A stretch of DNA of 64,000 nucleotides. Source: Vibrio alfacsensis (lineage in GTDB: Bacteria > Pseudomonadota > Gammaproteobacteria > Enterobacterales > Vibrionaceae). A program made the position numbers and the translations under genes. Positions 1-8,567 of the stretch are shown in pieces (positions within the stretch are counted from its first letter, which is position 1; each line of letters starts with the position of its first letter). Under the pieces are notes generated by a model. The model was not told where the DNA came from, did not search any database, and saw nothing but the letters and a program-made list of their open reading frames with translations. The DNA is taken from assembly GCF_003544875.1 (NCBI RefSeq), contig NZ_CP032094.1, positions 1,426,001-1,490,000 of the forward strand, read 5' to 3'.

Positions 1-1
1 T

Positions 2-238
2 ACCGATGAGGAATTATTTGAACACTACGTGCACTTTGCCGCTGAGCATGTAAATAGCATCGCGCAAGATGACAGTATGTTGCCTAAATGGAATGACGAT
101 TACTGTAAAGATCAGTTCTATGATGTAATGGCAATGGAGCAAGTGGTGCTAGAAGAACTGTACGATGAACAAGAACTTGCCGATCGTGAATTCAATCGCC
201 AAATAAAACAAACTGGCACAAAGAACAAACCGACATAG
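2..238 (+). CDS. C-terminal end of an unrecognised protein (partial)
   Basis: The reading frame is open from the window edge to the TAG at 236-238, giving 78 residues of a protein whose start lies outside. It is acidic and rich in Glu, Asp and Gln, ends in a Lys-rich tail, and shows no signal peptide, membrane segment or motif I recognise. I infer it is a real gene end because a hairpin follows and the composition matches its neighbours. No function is proposed. Confidence 0.55.
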   Translation, partial: TDEELFEHYVHFAAEHVNSIAQDDSMLPKWNDDYCKDQFYDVMAMEQVVLEELYDEQELADREFNRQIKQTGTKNKPT

Positions 239-296
239 ATAGGTAAAAATAAAAGTCATCACATCTACAGTAACAGAGCTTATCAAACCCTTAAAG

Positions 297-329
297 CAAC
301 AAAGCCGCTCATCTAGAGTGGCTTTGTTG
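297..329. terminator. Bidirectional hairpin between convergent genes
   Basis: A 10-bp perfect stem (CAACAAAGCC / GGCTTTGTTG) with a 13-nt loop sits between the convergent ends of the unknown gene and dacA. A clear T-tract is missing, so termination strength is uncertain. Confidence 0.5.
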
Positions 330-348
330 TACGATTTCACTCACTAAA

Positions 349-1518
349 TTAAGCAAGCAAAGACTTCACCCAAAGCACTAAACTGTCCCATAATTTTCCA
401 ATCCACGAACCCTCTGCTACCGCTTGATTGCTCACCAAAGGGTAACTTGCTACGGTTTTATCATCGTGCTTCCATACGACTTTACCGACCACTTGTCCTT
501 TCTCGATGGGAGCAATTATCGGCTCATTAACCACAATGGTTTTATCCAACCCTGCACTGAGTGAACGCGGTAACGTTAAATACGCATCTTCTGCAAACCC
601 CAACTCAATCTCGCTCAAGTCTCCTTTCCAGACTTTAGCGGTTGACTCCACCTCCCCCTGTGTCGCGACTTGTTTTGTATCAAAGAAGCGAAAACCATAG
701 CTCAACAGATTCTTAGATTGGCTAATGCGAGAGCGCTTACTTGGCGTACCCATCACCACCGAAATTAGCCGCATTTGTCCCTCTTTAGCTGAACTCACTA
801 AGCTATAACCTGCGTTACTGGTGTACCCCGTTTTCCCACCATCGACATCAATTGAATTGTCCCACAAAAGTTTATTGCGGTTGTACTGGGTGATCTTATT
901 CCATTTAAACACTTTCTCACTGTATATGGCGTAGACATCTGGTACATCATTGATGATCGATTGCATCAGCACCGCCATATCCGTTGGGGACGTTTGAATA
1001 CCATCAATGTCTAGCCCATGCGAGTTAACAAAATTTGTGTCCTGTAAATTCAGCTTTTCTGCCCAACCATTCATCAAGGCGACAAAGGCACTTTCACTCC
1101 CTGCAACATGTTCAGCGAGTGCAACACACGCATCATTGCCCGACTGTACGATGACACCCCGCATTAAGTTCGAAATGGTAATTTCATCTTTTGGTTGGAT
1201 AAACATTTTTGAAGAGTCTGGAAACTTCGCTGACCATGCATTCTCGCTAATTGTGACGGTATCTTCCCAACCCAATCGCCCCGATTTAATCTCTTGCCCC
1301 ACCACATAAGCGGTCATTAACTTGGTCAAACTTGCTGGGGCTAAACCCATCCGTGCATTTTGTTCGGCAATAATGGCTCCGGACTGAAAATCCATCAACA
1401 CGTAACCTTTGGCTTGCAACTGCGGCGGGTTGGGAGTGACAACAGCGAACACCGCCGGTGCGCTAATCGCCTGAAGCAACAAACAAGCGAGCGTGATTCG
1501 AATTAGAGATGGTTTCAT
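349..1518 (-). CDS. dacA: D-alanyl-D-alanine carboxypeptidase, PBP5/6 family
   Basis: Low-molecular-mass penicillin-binding protein that trims the terminal D-Ala from peptidoglycan pentapeptides in the periplasm (peptidase family S11). All three active-site motifs are present: SLTK at residues 63-66, SGN at 126-128 and KTG at 229-231. A signal peptide ends near residue 25 (PAVFA), and the C-terminus has the beta-sandwich domain and an amphipathic end (GKLWDSLVLWVKSLLA) that anchors such proteins to the inner membrane. The 389-residue length fits the family. The start at 1518 is preferred over an upstream in-frame start because GGAGGA lies 6 nt before it. Which dacA/dacC/dacD paralogue this is cannot be told from the window. 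Confidence 0.93.
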   Translation of the reverse strand: MKPSLIRITLACLLLQAISAPAVFAVVTPNPPQLQAKGYVLMDFQSGAIIAEQNARMGLAPASLTKLMTAYVVGQEIKSGRLGWEDTVTISENAWSAKFPDSSKMFIQPKDEITISNLMRGVIVQSGNDACVALAEHVAGSESAFVALMNGWAEKLNLQDTNFVNSHGLDIDGIQTSPTDMAVLMQSIINDVPDVYAIYSEKVFKWNKITQYNRNKLLWDNSIDVDGGKTGYTSNAGYSLVSSAKEGQMRLISVVMGTPSKRSRISQSKNLLSYGFRFFDTKQVATQGEVESTAKVWKGDLSEIELGFAEDAYLTLPRSLSAGLDKTIVVNEPIIAPIEKGQVVGKVVWKHDDKTVASYPLVSNQAVAEGSWIGKLWDSLVLWVKSLLA

Positions 1519-1634
1519 TAAGCATCCTCCATGGTCAACGACCGCCAAATGTTTTGTTTCCGTCGGGATAAACTAAATCGTACTTTGGTAGCAATATCCA
1601 AGCTTTGCTTATCAGATCATAGTTCACTCAGTGC

Positions 1635-1677
1635 ATATACCCAAGTAACCTGTTACCGCCCAATTACTTGGGTATAT
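1635..1677. repeat. Perfect 14-bp inverted repeat (ATATACCCAAGTAA)
   Basis: ATATACCCAAGTAA at 1635-1648 is exactly complementary to 1664-1677, with a 15-nt loop, in the intergenic region between the divergent dacA and aminopeptidase genes. A partial copy of one arm (ACACCCAAGTAG) occurs near 45673. The shape suggests a REP-like or ERIC-like palindromic element common in Vibrio intergenic DNA; it ends 56 nt before the aminopeptidase start and would form a leader hairpin. Confidence 0.6.
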
Positions 1678-1733
1678 TTCTAAAGCAGAATCCGATATCG
1701 TTACGCGACAAATCACAAGGAAAGACAATAACA

Positions 1734-3029
1734 ATGAACGCTCAATCATTTATCGACGCTGGATTGCATTACACTCCCCATACTTTCACGGTTCCGCTTG
1801 ACTACCAAGATGCCAGTAAAGGCACACTTGAGGTTTTCGCTCGCTCGGTTTGTCTCGTGGGAGAGCTAGAATCGAACAAGCCTTGGCTTGTGTATTTCCA
1901 AGGTGGACCAGGATTTCCGTCACCTCGCCCAAATGGCAATAATGGTTGGATCAAACGTGCACTCAATGAATACCGCGTGTTGCTGCTCGACCAACGCGGT
2001 ACTGGCAACAGCAGCGTAGTGAATCATCAAACGTTAGCGAATCTAACGCCAGAGCAACAGGTCGACTACTTAAGCTATTTCCGCGCAGACAACATTGTGC
2101 GTGATGCCGAGTTTATTCGTACACAATTTGGCGTTGAGAAATGGGCAATTTTGGGTCAAAGCTTTGGAGGGTTCTGCTCATTAACGTATTTATCACTGTT
2201 TCCAAATAGTTTACTTCAAAGTTATATCACCGGCGGTGTTCCATCGATCTCTCGTCATGCTGATGATGTTTACCAAGCCACATTCAAACGCACGATGGAA
2301 AAAAACCAAGCATTCTTCCAACAGTTTCCACAAGCTCAGCAGTTATGCCAAAACATTGCGAATCACTTGTTAGAAAATGAAGAATATTTGCCTAATGGAC
2401 AACGTTTCACCGTTGAGCAGTTCCAACAGATTGGGATTAATTTTGGCGTCAGTGATACGTTCTTACCAACCTACTACTGGTTAGAAAGCGCCTTAATTGA
2501 AGTGAGCGGCAAGCCTCAACTTCGTTATGAGTTTTTAAATGACATGCTGGCGCAACAAAACTTCCAGACCAACCCGATCTACGCCATCTTGCATGAATCG
2601 ATTTACTGTCAGGGTTTTGCTTCTAACTGGAGCGCGCATCGAGTCCGTCAGACGCACACGGCATTTAATTATGAACAAGGTAAGCCATTCTACTTTACTG
2701 GTGAGATGGTCTTCCCGTGGATGTTCGACCAATACGTGAATCTTAAACCACTCAAAGCAGCGGCAGAACTATTAGCAGGAAAATCCGATTGGACGCCACT
2801 TTACGATGCTGAGCAATTAGCAAATAACAAAGTGCCGGTGAGTTGCGCTGTCTACGCAGACGATATGTTTGTAGAAATGGACATCAGCCGCGAAACGCTC
2901 GCCGCAATGCCCAACTCGAAAGCATGGATCACCAATGAATACGAGCACAATGGTCTTCGTGCTGATGGTGAACGCATTCTCGATAAACTGATTGAAATGG
3001 GTAAACAAACCGCCGTAACGTTGCAATAA
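1734..3029 (+). CDS. pip: Prolyl aminopeptidase (proline iminopeptidase), alpha/beta hydrolase S33
   Basis: Probably releases N-terminal proline from peptides in the cytoplasm. The oxyanion-hole motif GGPGFPSPR, the DQRGTG loop and the nucleophile elbow GQSFGGF (catalytic Ser) are visible, followed by a cap region rich in aromatic residues and a C-terminal catalytic His context (EHNGLRADGE). At 431 residues it matches the long Aeromonas-type enzymes rather than the about 310-residue Bacillus type. The ATG at 1734 is preferred to one 22 codons upstream because of AAGGA at 1717-1721 and because the extra residues look non-coding. No signal peptide. It is a single-gene unit. Confidence 0.85.
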   Translation: MNAQSFIDAGLHYTPHTFTVPLDYQDASKGTLEVFARSVCLVGELESNKPWLVYFQGGPGFPSPRPNGNNGWIKRALNEYRVLLLDQRGTGNSSVVNHQTLANLTPEQQVDYLSYFRADNIVRDAEFIRTQFGVEKWAILGQSFGGFCSLTYLSLFPNSLLQSYITGGVPSISRHADDVYQATFKRTMEKNQAFFQQFPQAQQLCQNIANHLLENEEYLPNGQRFTVEQFQQIGINFGVSDTFLPTYYWLESALIEVSGKPQLRYEFLNDMLAQQNFQTNPIYAILHESIYCQGFASNWSAHRVRQTHTAFNYEQGKPFYFTGEMVFPWMFDQYVNLKPLKAAAELLAGKSDWTPLYDAEQLANNKVPVSCAVYADDMFVEMDISRETLAAMPNSKAWITNEYEHNGLRADGERILDKLIEMGKQTAVTLQ

Positions 3030-3057
3030 ACGTTCAATTGTCCGCAAGTAGAAACAT

Positions 3058-3117
3058 AAAATGCCTTTTCAATGGTTGCGTCTCAAATAAGAAAGCGACT
3101 GGCTGATAAGGCATTTT
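3058..3117. terminator. Long-loop hairpin after the aminopeptidase gene
   Basis: AAATGCCTT at 3059-3067 pairs with AAGGCATTT at 3108-3116, followed by T residues, between the convergent aminopeptidase and GNAT genes. The 40-nt loop makes it unusual as an intrinsic terminator. Confidence 0.4.
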
Positions 3118-3134
3118 TTGTTTTTAGTGAAACA

Positions 3135-3623
3135 TCAATCTTTCACTTGCTTTATCATCGCCTTAGTGACGACTCGATAACCCATTTTATGATAGAAATC
3201 TTCACCCTCATGATTAAATGAAGCGACGGTCAATCCAATCTCTTCAATATCTTGGCTACACAACTCGCTTTCTATTTTATCCATCAACGACAAGCCAATG
3301 CCTAAGTTGCGATGACTTTCAGAAACCACAAGCTCATTGATAAAGCCGATTCGCTTTTCAGGTGAAATGATCGAGCCAACATCACGAACAATACCAGAGA
3401 TAAAGCCAACGACTTGGCGATTAGAGCACGCAATATAGGCGATCATTGTGCCATCGAAATATTTATCGAACACACTACGTTCTTCGCGGATTTTTACCAT
3501 GTCCTGCGGAGAACGGTAATGGTTTGGCTCCGCTTCATAATGAGAGGTATCAAGCTCAACTAACAGTTTTTCTAATAGAGGAACATCCTCTTCTCGTAGT
3601 CGTCTAATGTGAAATTGCTGCAT
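3135..3623 (-). CDS. GNAT family N-acetyltransferase
   Basis: A 162-residue single-domain acetyltransferase. The acetyl-CoA pyrophosphate-binding motif A is clear (residues about 95-115, FINELVVSESHRNLGIGLSL), with the R-x-x-G-I-G turn, and motif B follows (FYHKMGYRV). AAAGGA lies upstream of the ATG at 3623. The substrate cannot be predicted; it could be a small molecule, a protein N-terminus or an antibiotic. It is a single-gene unit with no partner. Confidence 0.85.
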   Translation of the reverse strand: MQQFHIRRLREEDVPLLEKLLVELDTSHYEAEPNHYRSPQDMVKIREERSVFDKYFDGTMIAYIACSNRQVVGFISGIVRDVGSIISPEKRIGFINELVVSESHRNLGIGLSLMDKIESELCSQDIEEIGLTVASFNHEGEDFYHKMGYRVVTKAMIKQVKD

Positions 3624-3841
3624 GATGGTCTATTCCTTTACCAACGCTCCTCAGCGAAATATCGCTGCAATGTAACATCGGGGCATTACTGCACTGTGTT
3701 AAAAACGAATGTTAAATGCGCAACAAAGTACGAATTTCAAACAGTTATGTCGAGGCAATTCCCCTTATTCCTTAAATTTTTTGTTGGTAATTTGAACGCC
3801 AACAACGTTTAAGCCTCTACCAGCAAACCTATTTCTGACGA

Positions 3842-3920
3842 CTTATTACTAGCAACTCATTGCTAATTGCCAACCCATTACCAACTAACAACGAGCTACT
3901 AGCGACAACTAACTACCACA
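3842..3920. repeat. Degenerate tandem repeat of about 16-18 bp
   Basis: The non-coding stretch 3624-4114 (491 bp) holds no gene I can support. Within it, variations of a TTACTAGCAACT/ATTGCCAAC-type unit recur about every 17 bp at roughly 3842-3920. The rest of the stretch is AT-rich and presumably carries the promoters of the GNAT and fasciclin genes. Confidence 0.4.
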
Positions 3921-4114
3921 GCATGTTGACCTAATCTCTCGCTATTTGGCGCTCCTGTAACCAAAGTACAAAACGCCAAGCGACAAACCGTCAAGTCACA
4001 GCTGACTCTAGTGCTAAGACAACCAATCCCCGCTGATCGATACTTTGGCTCAATGCGTACGATCGTGGAAATCAATCAGGGAGTAAGCGGTCCCCAAATT
4101 AAAAGGAATGCACT

Positions 4115-4615
4115 ATGCTAAAACGAATGCTAACGATGACTTCTGTCTTTCTTGCCACCTTATCACTCGCCCTGCCCGTGAACTCACATGAGCACGGCAT
4201 GATGAAAGGTGACATTGTTGATGTTGCCGCTTCAAATGGGTCTTTTAACACGCTGGTGGCGGCCATTAAAGCAGCCGACCTTGTTGGTACTTTGAAAGGT
4301 GAGGGACCATTTACCGTTTTTGCACCTACTGATGACGCGTTTGCTAAGCTTCCAAAGGGTACGGTTGAGTCGCTACTATTACCGGAAAACAAAGACAAGC
4401 TTATCGCGATACTCACATATCATGTTGTTCCAGGAAAAGTGATGGCACAGGATGTCGTAAAATTAGACAAAGCAACGACGGTCAACGGTCAAGATGTGTT
4501 AATAACAACAGAAGATGACAGAGTCATGGTTAACAATGCGACTGTCACTTCTGTCGATGTGAAAGCCAAAAATGGCGTCATTCATGTGATTGATACTGTT
4601 TTAATGCCGAAATAA
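4115..4615 (+). CDS. Secreted fasciclin (FAS1) domain protein
   Basis: A 166-residue protein with a signal peptide (cleavage near residue 24, VNSHE) and one FAS1 domain over residues about 32-165. The family's H1 and H2 signatures are present: [14 protein letters not shown] and a C-terminal [13 protein letters not shown], with the YHVV motif between. FAS1 domains mediate adhesion or polymer binding; in bacteria, single-domain secreted versions are often found near membrane or copper/redox genes, but none is adjacent here. AAGGAAT is 5-6 nt before the ATG. Exported role in surface contact is inferred only. Confidence 0.9.
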   Translation: MLKRMLTMTSVFLATLSLALPVNSHEHGMMKGDIVDVAASNGSFNTLVAAIKAADLVGTLKGEGPFTVFAPTDDAFAKLPKGTVESLLLPENKDKLIAILTYHVVPGKVMAQDVVKLDKATTVNGQDVLITTEDDRVMVNNATVTSVDVKAKNGVIHVIDTVLMPK

Positions 4616-4653
4616 CCGTTTGAAGATGAAACAGCCGTTTGAAGTTGAAATAT
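4616..4653. repeat. 19-bp tandem duplication directly after the stop codon
   Basis: Two abutting copies begin CCGTTTGAAG (4616-4634 and 4635-4653) and match at 16 of 19 positions. The first base follows the TAA of the fasciclin gene. Confidence 0.7.
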
Positions 4654-4704
4654 CAATTTAACGTCGATACATCGTTTAATTTCGACAAACAATGGACTAA
4701 GGGA

Positions 4705-4723
4705 GGGCGGTGTCATTCCGCCC
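4705..4723 (+). promoter_or_regulatory. GC hairpin between Shine-Dalgarno and start codon
   Basis: GGGCGG at 4705-4710 pairs with CCGCCC at 4718-4723 (7-nt loop), ending 9 nt before the ATG at 4733. The purine-rich AAGGGAGGG overlaps the left arm. If the hairpin folds, TAAGGGA is brought to a normal distance from the ATG; if the SD lies in the stem it would be hidden. Either way it may tune translation. Confidence 0.5.
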
Positions 4724-4732
4724 GCTTTAACT

Positions 4733-5422
4733 ATGGATAACCTTAAATTTTCAAATCACGACCTCACGACAATGGACAAGCGTAAGAGAACTCGTTTGAT
4801 AAATTCAATCGTTGGATTTAAGAGTGCAAATCTTATCGGCTCTATCGACAAAGAGGGACGCGAGAACCTTGCGATTGTAAGCTCTGTTATTCACCTAGGG
4901 TCTCACCCTCCTCTTTTAGCTTTCATTGTTCGTCCACGCAAAAGTAGGCGTCACACTTTGGAGAATATTCTCAATACCAAGCACTTTACTATCAATGCAG
5001 TTGGAATGGACTTCGTCCAAAAGGCACATCAAACTTCAGCTCGTTACCCTAAAGAAAAATCGGAGTTCGAAGCAGTTGGACTCACCGCTTTCTATGAAAA
5101 GGATTTTCCTGCTCCATTCGTCATGGAAAGCAGTTTGACGATTGGCTTAGCATTAAAAGAACATATTCACATTGAAAGTAACCAGACCGAAATGCTCATT
5201 GGCGAGGTCATCGTGGTTCGCATTCCAGAACCTGCTATGATGCCAGATGGATACTTAGATATAGAACTGCTGGATCTAGTGACCATTTCGGGATTAGACA
5301 GTTATCACGTAACTCAACGACTGCATCGCTTGAGCTATGCAAAAACAGACAAAACACTGTTTCCGTTAACCCGCGAGGGAGAGCCCTCCTCTTGGGGTGC
5401 ATTAAAAGTAGACATTGACTAA
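4733..5422 (+). CDS. Flavin reductase-like (FMN-binding split barrel) protein
   Basis: A 229-residue cytoplasmic protein. The N-terminal half has the flavin reductase-like fold pattern (residues about 22-175): NSIVGFKSANLIGSID, a central NLAIVSSVIHLGSHPPLLAF motif for flavin binding, then RHTLENILNTKHFTIN. Family members bind FMN and act as NAD(P)H:flavin reductases or FMN-binding oxidoreductases; substrate unknown. It follows the fasciclin gene by 117 bp holding a tandem duplication and a GC hairpin, so co-transcription is possible but regulated. Confidence 0.75.
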   Translation: MDNLKFSNHDLTTMDKRKRTRLINSIVGFKSANLIGSIDKEGRENLAIVSSVIHLGSHPPLLAFIVRPRKSRRHTLENILNTKHFTINAVGMDFVQKAHQTSARYPKEKSEFEAVGLTAFYEKDFPAPFVMESSLTIGLALKEHIHIESNQTEMLIGEVIVVRIPEPAMMPDGYLDIELLDLVTISGLDSYHVTQRLHRLSYAKTDKTLFPLTREGEPSSWGALKVDID

Positions 5423-5625
5423 AAATCATCATGGTTCACTCGTCCTCCCACATTTGTTGCACTCACCGACGTTTATTTCGTTAACGGGTTCCCCGGTGAC
5501 GTAAAAGTGACATTTCCAGAGTGCACGTAGCCTTGGGCATACACAAACTGAGCAAAATAATTCCCTCCACGAATTAACTTCTTTTCATAAACAAATTCTT
5601 AGGGTAAATTCCGCTTGCTCAATCA

Positions 5626-5728
5626 CATTTCGGCAAACCATTTGAAAAAATGGGACGCAAAGCTTCCGGTCTGTCGGTACGTCCATAACTCAATAATAAA
5701 CGTACCTATGATAGCGGGGTTGCCACTT
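5626..5728 (+). promoter_or_regulatory. c-di-GMP-I (GEMM-I) riboswitch upstream of gbpA
   Basis: The conserved blocks of the class I c-di-GMP aptamer appear in order: GGCAAACC (5632-5639), a P2 stem CCATTT-GAAA-AAATGG with a GNRA loop (5638-5653), GGGACGCAAAGC (5652-5663), CCGG (5666-5669), a P3 stem GGTACGT/ACGTACC (5676-5682 with 5700-5706) and AGCGGGGTTGCC (5713-5724), whose TTGCC pairs with the first GGCAA. V. cholerae gbpA is known to carry such an aptamer (Vc1), so position and motif agree. I could not identify a clear terminator or anti-SD between it and the start at 5840, so the switching mechanism is open. Confidence 0.92.
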
Positions 5729-5839
5729 AGTCATCAGCGCATGCTGAGGGTTTGCATCGCCGCAAACTTGTCCAACGACGAAGTGATACACGTGCGCCGA
5801 GGTGTGGCTTTTATTGTTAGCCCGTATAAAGGACATGTG

Positions 5840-7300
5840 ATGAAATCATTCCCAAATAAATCTCTAGTAGCTTTGGCTCTAGCAAGCATCAGTTCAGGTG
5901 TTATGGCGCATGGTTACGTATCGGCATACAACGATGGCGTGGCTGCCAGTCGTGTAGCGTTGTGTAAATTCCCTACGTCAGACACAAACGAGAAAAACAC
6001 CAACTGTGGTGCCATCCAATACGAACCACAAAGTGTTGAAGGTCCAGATGGCTTCCCAGAAACCGGCCCACGAGATGGTAAAATTGCGAGCGCGCAATCA
6101 GCGTTAGCAACCGCACTAGACGAACAAACTGCGGATCGTTGGGTAAAACGCCCAATCCAAGCTGGCGCTCAAACGTTTGAGTGGACATTCACGGCAAACC
6201 ACGTCACGCACGATTGGAAATACTACATCACTAAGCCAAATTGGAACGCAAATGCATCACTGTCTCGTGATTCATTCGATCTAACGCCTTTCTGTGTGGT
6301 TGAGGGCAATATGCTTCAACCACCTAAACAAGTCAGCCATGAGTGTAACGTCCCTGCACGTGAGGGTTACCACGTTATCCTTGCCGTTTGGGATGTGGGT
6401 GATACTGCAGCGTCATTCTACAACGTTATCGACGTAAAATTTAACGGTGAAGGTCCTGTTGTTCCTGACTGGGCTCAAGGTGGCCAAATCATTCCAACAA
6501 TGGATTTGAATGTTGGTGATTCGGTTTACACTCGCGTGTTTGACAAATCAGGTGAAAACGAATCATACCAAACTGAACTTGTGATCACTGATGCGACAAT
6601 GGGCCAGGCAAAAAACTGGTCTTACGCGTTAGCAAATAAAATCAACCAAGAACAAAGCAAGCTAAAAGCTGGCCAGTTTGCTCAGGATAAGTTCACACCA
6701 GTATATGGCACAAACCCAGTGTACCTAAAGGCCGGTAGCGGTCTAGAGCGTGTGGAGGTTGGTTACAATATCGAAACGACTGAGCCTGAGTACTCACTAA
6801 CCGTTGATGGTTTAGAAACAGAATATACCATTACCAACGAGCCTACGACGTTAGATCTTACTCTTACTGCACAAGGTGATGTATCCGCTGAGCTGACGGT
6901 TTACAACCACCACCGTGAACCTCTAGCAAGCTGGACTGGTAACATGGTAGATGGTGAAAATGAAGCTGTTTCACTCACATTAAATAAAGCAGAAGCTGGT
7001 CACCACATGTTAGTGACTCGCATTAAAGACAAAGACGGCAACCTAGTTGATCAGCAAACGCTCGATTTCCACCTGGCTGAAGAAACCGTAACACCACCAG
7101 CAGGTGATTACGATTTCGTATTCCCTGAGGGTCTATCCACCTACACTGCTGGTACCAAAGTACTCGCAAGCGATGGTCAAGTTTACCAATGTAAACCTTT
7201 CCCATACTCAGGCTACTGTGCGCAATGGAAAGAAACTGCAACACAGTACCAGCCTGCGACGGGGTCTCACTGGGAAATGGCTTGGGATAAGCTTAACTAA
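5840..7300 (+). CDS. gbpA: GbpA: chitin/GlcNAc-binding protein, AA10 lytic polysaccharide monooxygenase
   Basis: Secreted colonisation factor that binds chitin and mucin GlcNAc and oxidatively cleaves chitin. The signal peptide ends at Ala23, exposing His24, which with His121 (TANH) forms the copper histidine brace. Residues about 24-205 are the AA10 domain, then two GbpA middle domains (about 215-415) and a C-terminal CBM73-type chitin-binding module (about 437-486, with [20 protein letters not shown] and W residues). The 486-residue length equals known GbpA. The ATG at 5840 is chosen over upstream in-frame starts because of AAAGGA 6 nt before it and the signal peptide; the upstream extension is the riboswitch. 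Expression should respond to c-di-GMP. Confidence 0.97.
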   Translation: MKSFPNKSLVALALASISSGVMAHGYVSAYNDGVAASRVALCKFPTSDTNEKNTNCGAIQYEPQSVEGPDGFPETGPRDGKIASAQSALATALDEQTADRWVKRPIQAGAQTFEWTFTANHVTHDWKYYITKPNWNANASLSRDSFDLTPFCVVEGNMLQPPKQVSHECNVPAREGYHVILAVWDVGDTAASFYNVIDVKFNGEGPVVPDWAQGGQIIPTMDLNVGDSVYTRVFDKSGENESYQTELVITDATMGQAKNWSYALANKINQEQSKLKAGQFAQDKFTPVYGTNPVYLKAGSGLERVEVGYNIETTEPEYSLTVDGLETEYTITNEPTTLDLTLTAQGDVSAELTVYNHHREPLASWTGNMVDGENEAVSLTLNKAEAGHHMLVTRIKDKDGNLVDQQTLDFHLAEETVTPPAGDYDFVFPEGLSTYTAGTKVLASDGQVYQCKPFPYSGYCAQWKETATQYQPATGSHWEMAWDKLN

Positions 7301-7317
7301 TCATCTAGTTAATAAAC

Positions 7318-7340
7318 AAAACCCGCATGATGCGGGTTTT
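7318..7340 (+). terminator. Intrinsic terminator of gbpA
   Basis: AAAACCCGCA, a TGA loop and TGCGGGTTTT form a compact 10-bp hairpin 18 nt after the gbpA stop. It is symmetrical and probably also serves the convergent DUF1501 gene. Confidence 0.9.
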
Positions 7341-7389
7341 CTATATCAGTCATGCCGATAATGCTTTCTCAAACCGGGTAGGAGAACAG

Positions 7390-8559
7390 TTACACTCGTT
7401 TTATCAAGTCCGTAAAATCTTGTTCCATTCCACTGCTAGGAAAAATCGTTTCAAGAGCGCTTGTTTGCATTCCCATATGTTGTGTCAAAACCGATTTAAT
7501 AACTGCGCGCATATCATTAACTGGCGCCAAGTCTCGCCCTTGGTATAACTGCGCTTTTGACAAGCCAGGGAACTCCCCAAGCACTTTGCCACCATTGACC
7601 GCACCTCCAGCGATAAACATGACGTTCGCCGTTCCATGGTCCGTACCTTTCGTGCCATTCTCCGCCGCTGTCCGACCAAACTCACTGGCTGCAATAACGA
7701 CCGTTCTTGACCATTCATTGCGCAGTGATTGTTTCAGGCTGGCTAATCCTAAATCAAGTTTACGCAACTGTGTGGCAAGTCTCCCCGTTTCTGCCCCTTG
7801 TCCTGCATGGGTATCCCATCCTCCCAACTCCAATGCCGCGATATTAGGGCCACCTCTTGAAGAAAGAAACATCCCCGCTTGAGAAGCAAGAACTGAAAAT
7901 TGTTTACCTGATTGATTTTGATCAGACATCATTTCAATATTGAGTGCCTCTTCAAAATTACTCGCAAGCCTATCATCACATTGAAACAACTCTTCTAGTA
8001 GCTCAATCTGACGATCTCGAGTATTCAATTTGTTTGGATACCAACTACTTACTGCCTTATCACCTTGAACAATCAGAGGTAATCCAAAATCAATCGCTAA
8101 CCCTTTTGACTTCGTATCCAATTGGAGTAGTCGATTTAGCCAACCATCACGGTGATGCGGGTTATTTGTGCCATTTTCCAATATTTTTTGGCCATCAAAA
8201 TGCGATCTATCACGATATGACGTCGCACAAGCATGTACCATGGCGAACTCTTTGTGCTTATACCACTCAAAACACGTCTTCATCGCTGGGTGCAAACCGT
8301 AAAACTGATCAAGCTTATTCAGTTTTTCTGCTTTAAGTCCAATATTAGGACGTAAACTCAAATACTGTGGGTCACCATACGGAACAACGGCGTTTAGCCC
8401 ATCCATTGCTCCTCGTAGTGTTACCCACACCAAGATATTCGGCGACGATGTTTGTGCAAAAGTGACGCTAGGAAATAAGCTACTTGCCCCAACCGCCACA
8501 GCGGATTTTAAAAACTGACGACGATTACAGTTCATGCGGTTTTCTTGCGTAGACTTCAT
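7390..8559 (-). CDS. DUF1501 family protein with Tat signal
   Basis: A 389-residue exported protein. The N-terminus carries a twin-arginine motif (NRRQFLKSA) and a hydrophobic stretch ending near TFAQ, so folded export is likely. The DUF1501 family (related to sulfatase/alkaline phosphatase-like folds) is recognised by LRGAMDGLNAVVPYGD, GGWDTHAGQG and ASEFGRTAAENGTKGTDHG. GAGG lies 6 nt before the ATG at 8559, 8 nt after the stop of the DUF1800 gene. The pairing DUF1800-DUF1501 is widespread in Gram-negative bacteria; its biochemical role is not established. Confidence 0.88.
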   Translation of the reverse strand: MKSTQENRMNCNRRQFLKSAVAVGASSLFPSVTFAQTSSPNILVWVTLRGAMDGLNAVVPYGDPQYLSLRPNIGLKAEKLNKLDQFYGLHPAMKTCFEWYKHKEFAMVHACATSYRDRSHFDGQKILENGTNNPHHRDGWLNRLLQLDTKSKGLAIDFGLPLIVQGDKAVSSWYPNKLNTRDRQIELLEELFQCDDRLASNFEEALNIEMMSDQNQSGKQFSVLASQAGMFLSSRGGPNIAALELGGWDTHAGQGAETGRLATQLRKLDLGLASLKQSLRNEWSRTVVIAASEFGRTAAENGTKGTDHGTANVMFIAGGAVNGGKVLGEFPGLSKAQLYQGRDLAPVNDMRAVIKSVLTQHMGMQTSALETIFPSSGMEQDFTDLIKRV

Positions 8560-8567
8560 CACTGACC

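Noticed and set aside
5615..5839. 75-codon N-terminal extension of gbpA
   Set aside because: It reads through the riboswitch and lacks signal-peptide features; the downstream ATG has a good SD.
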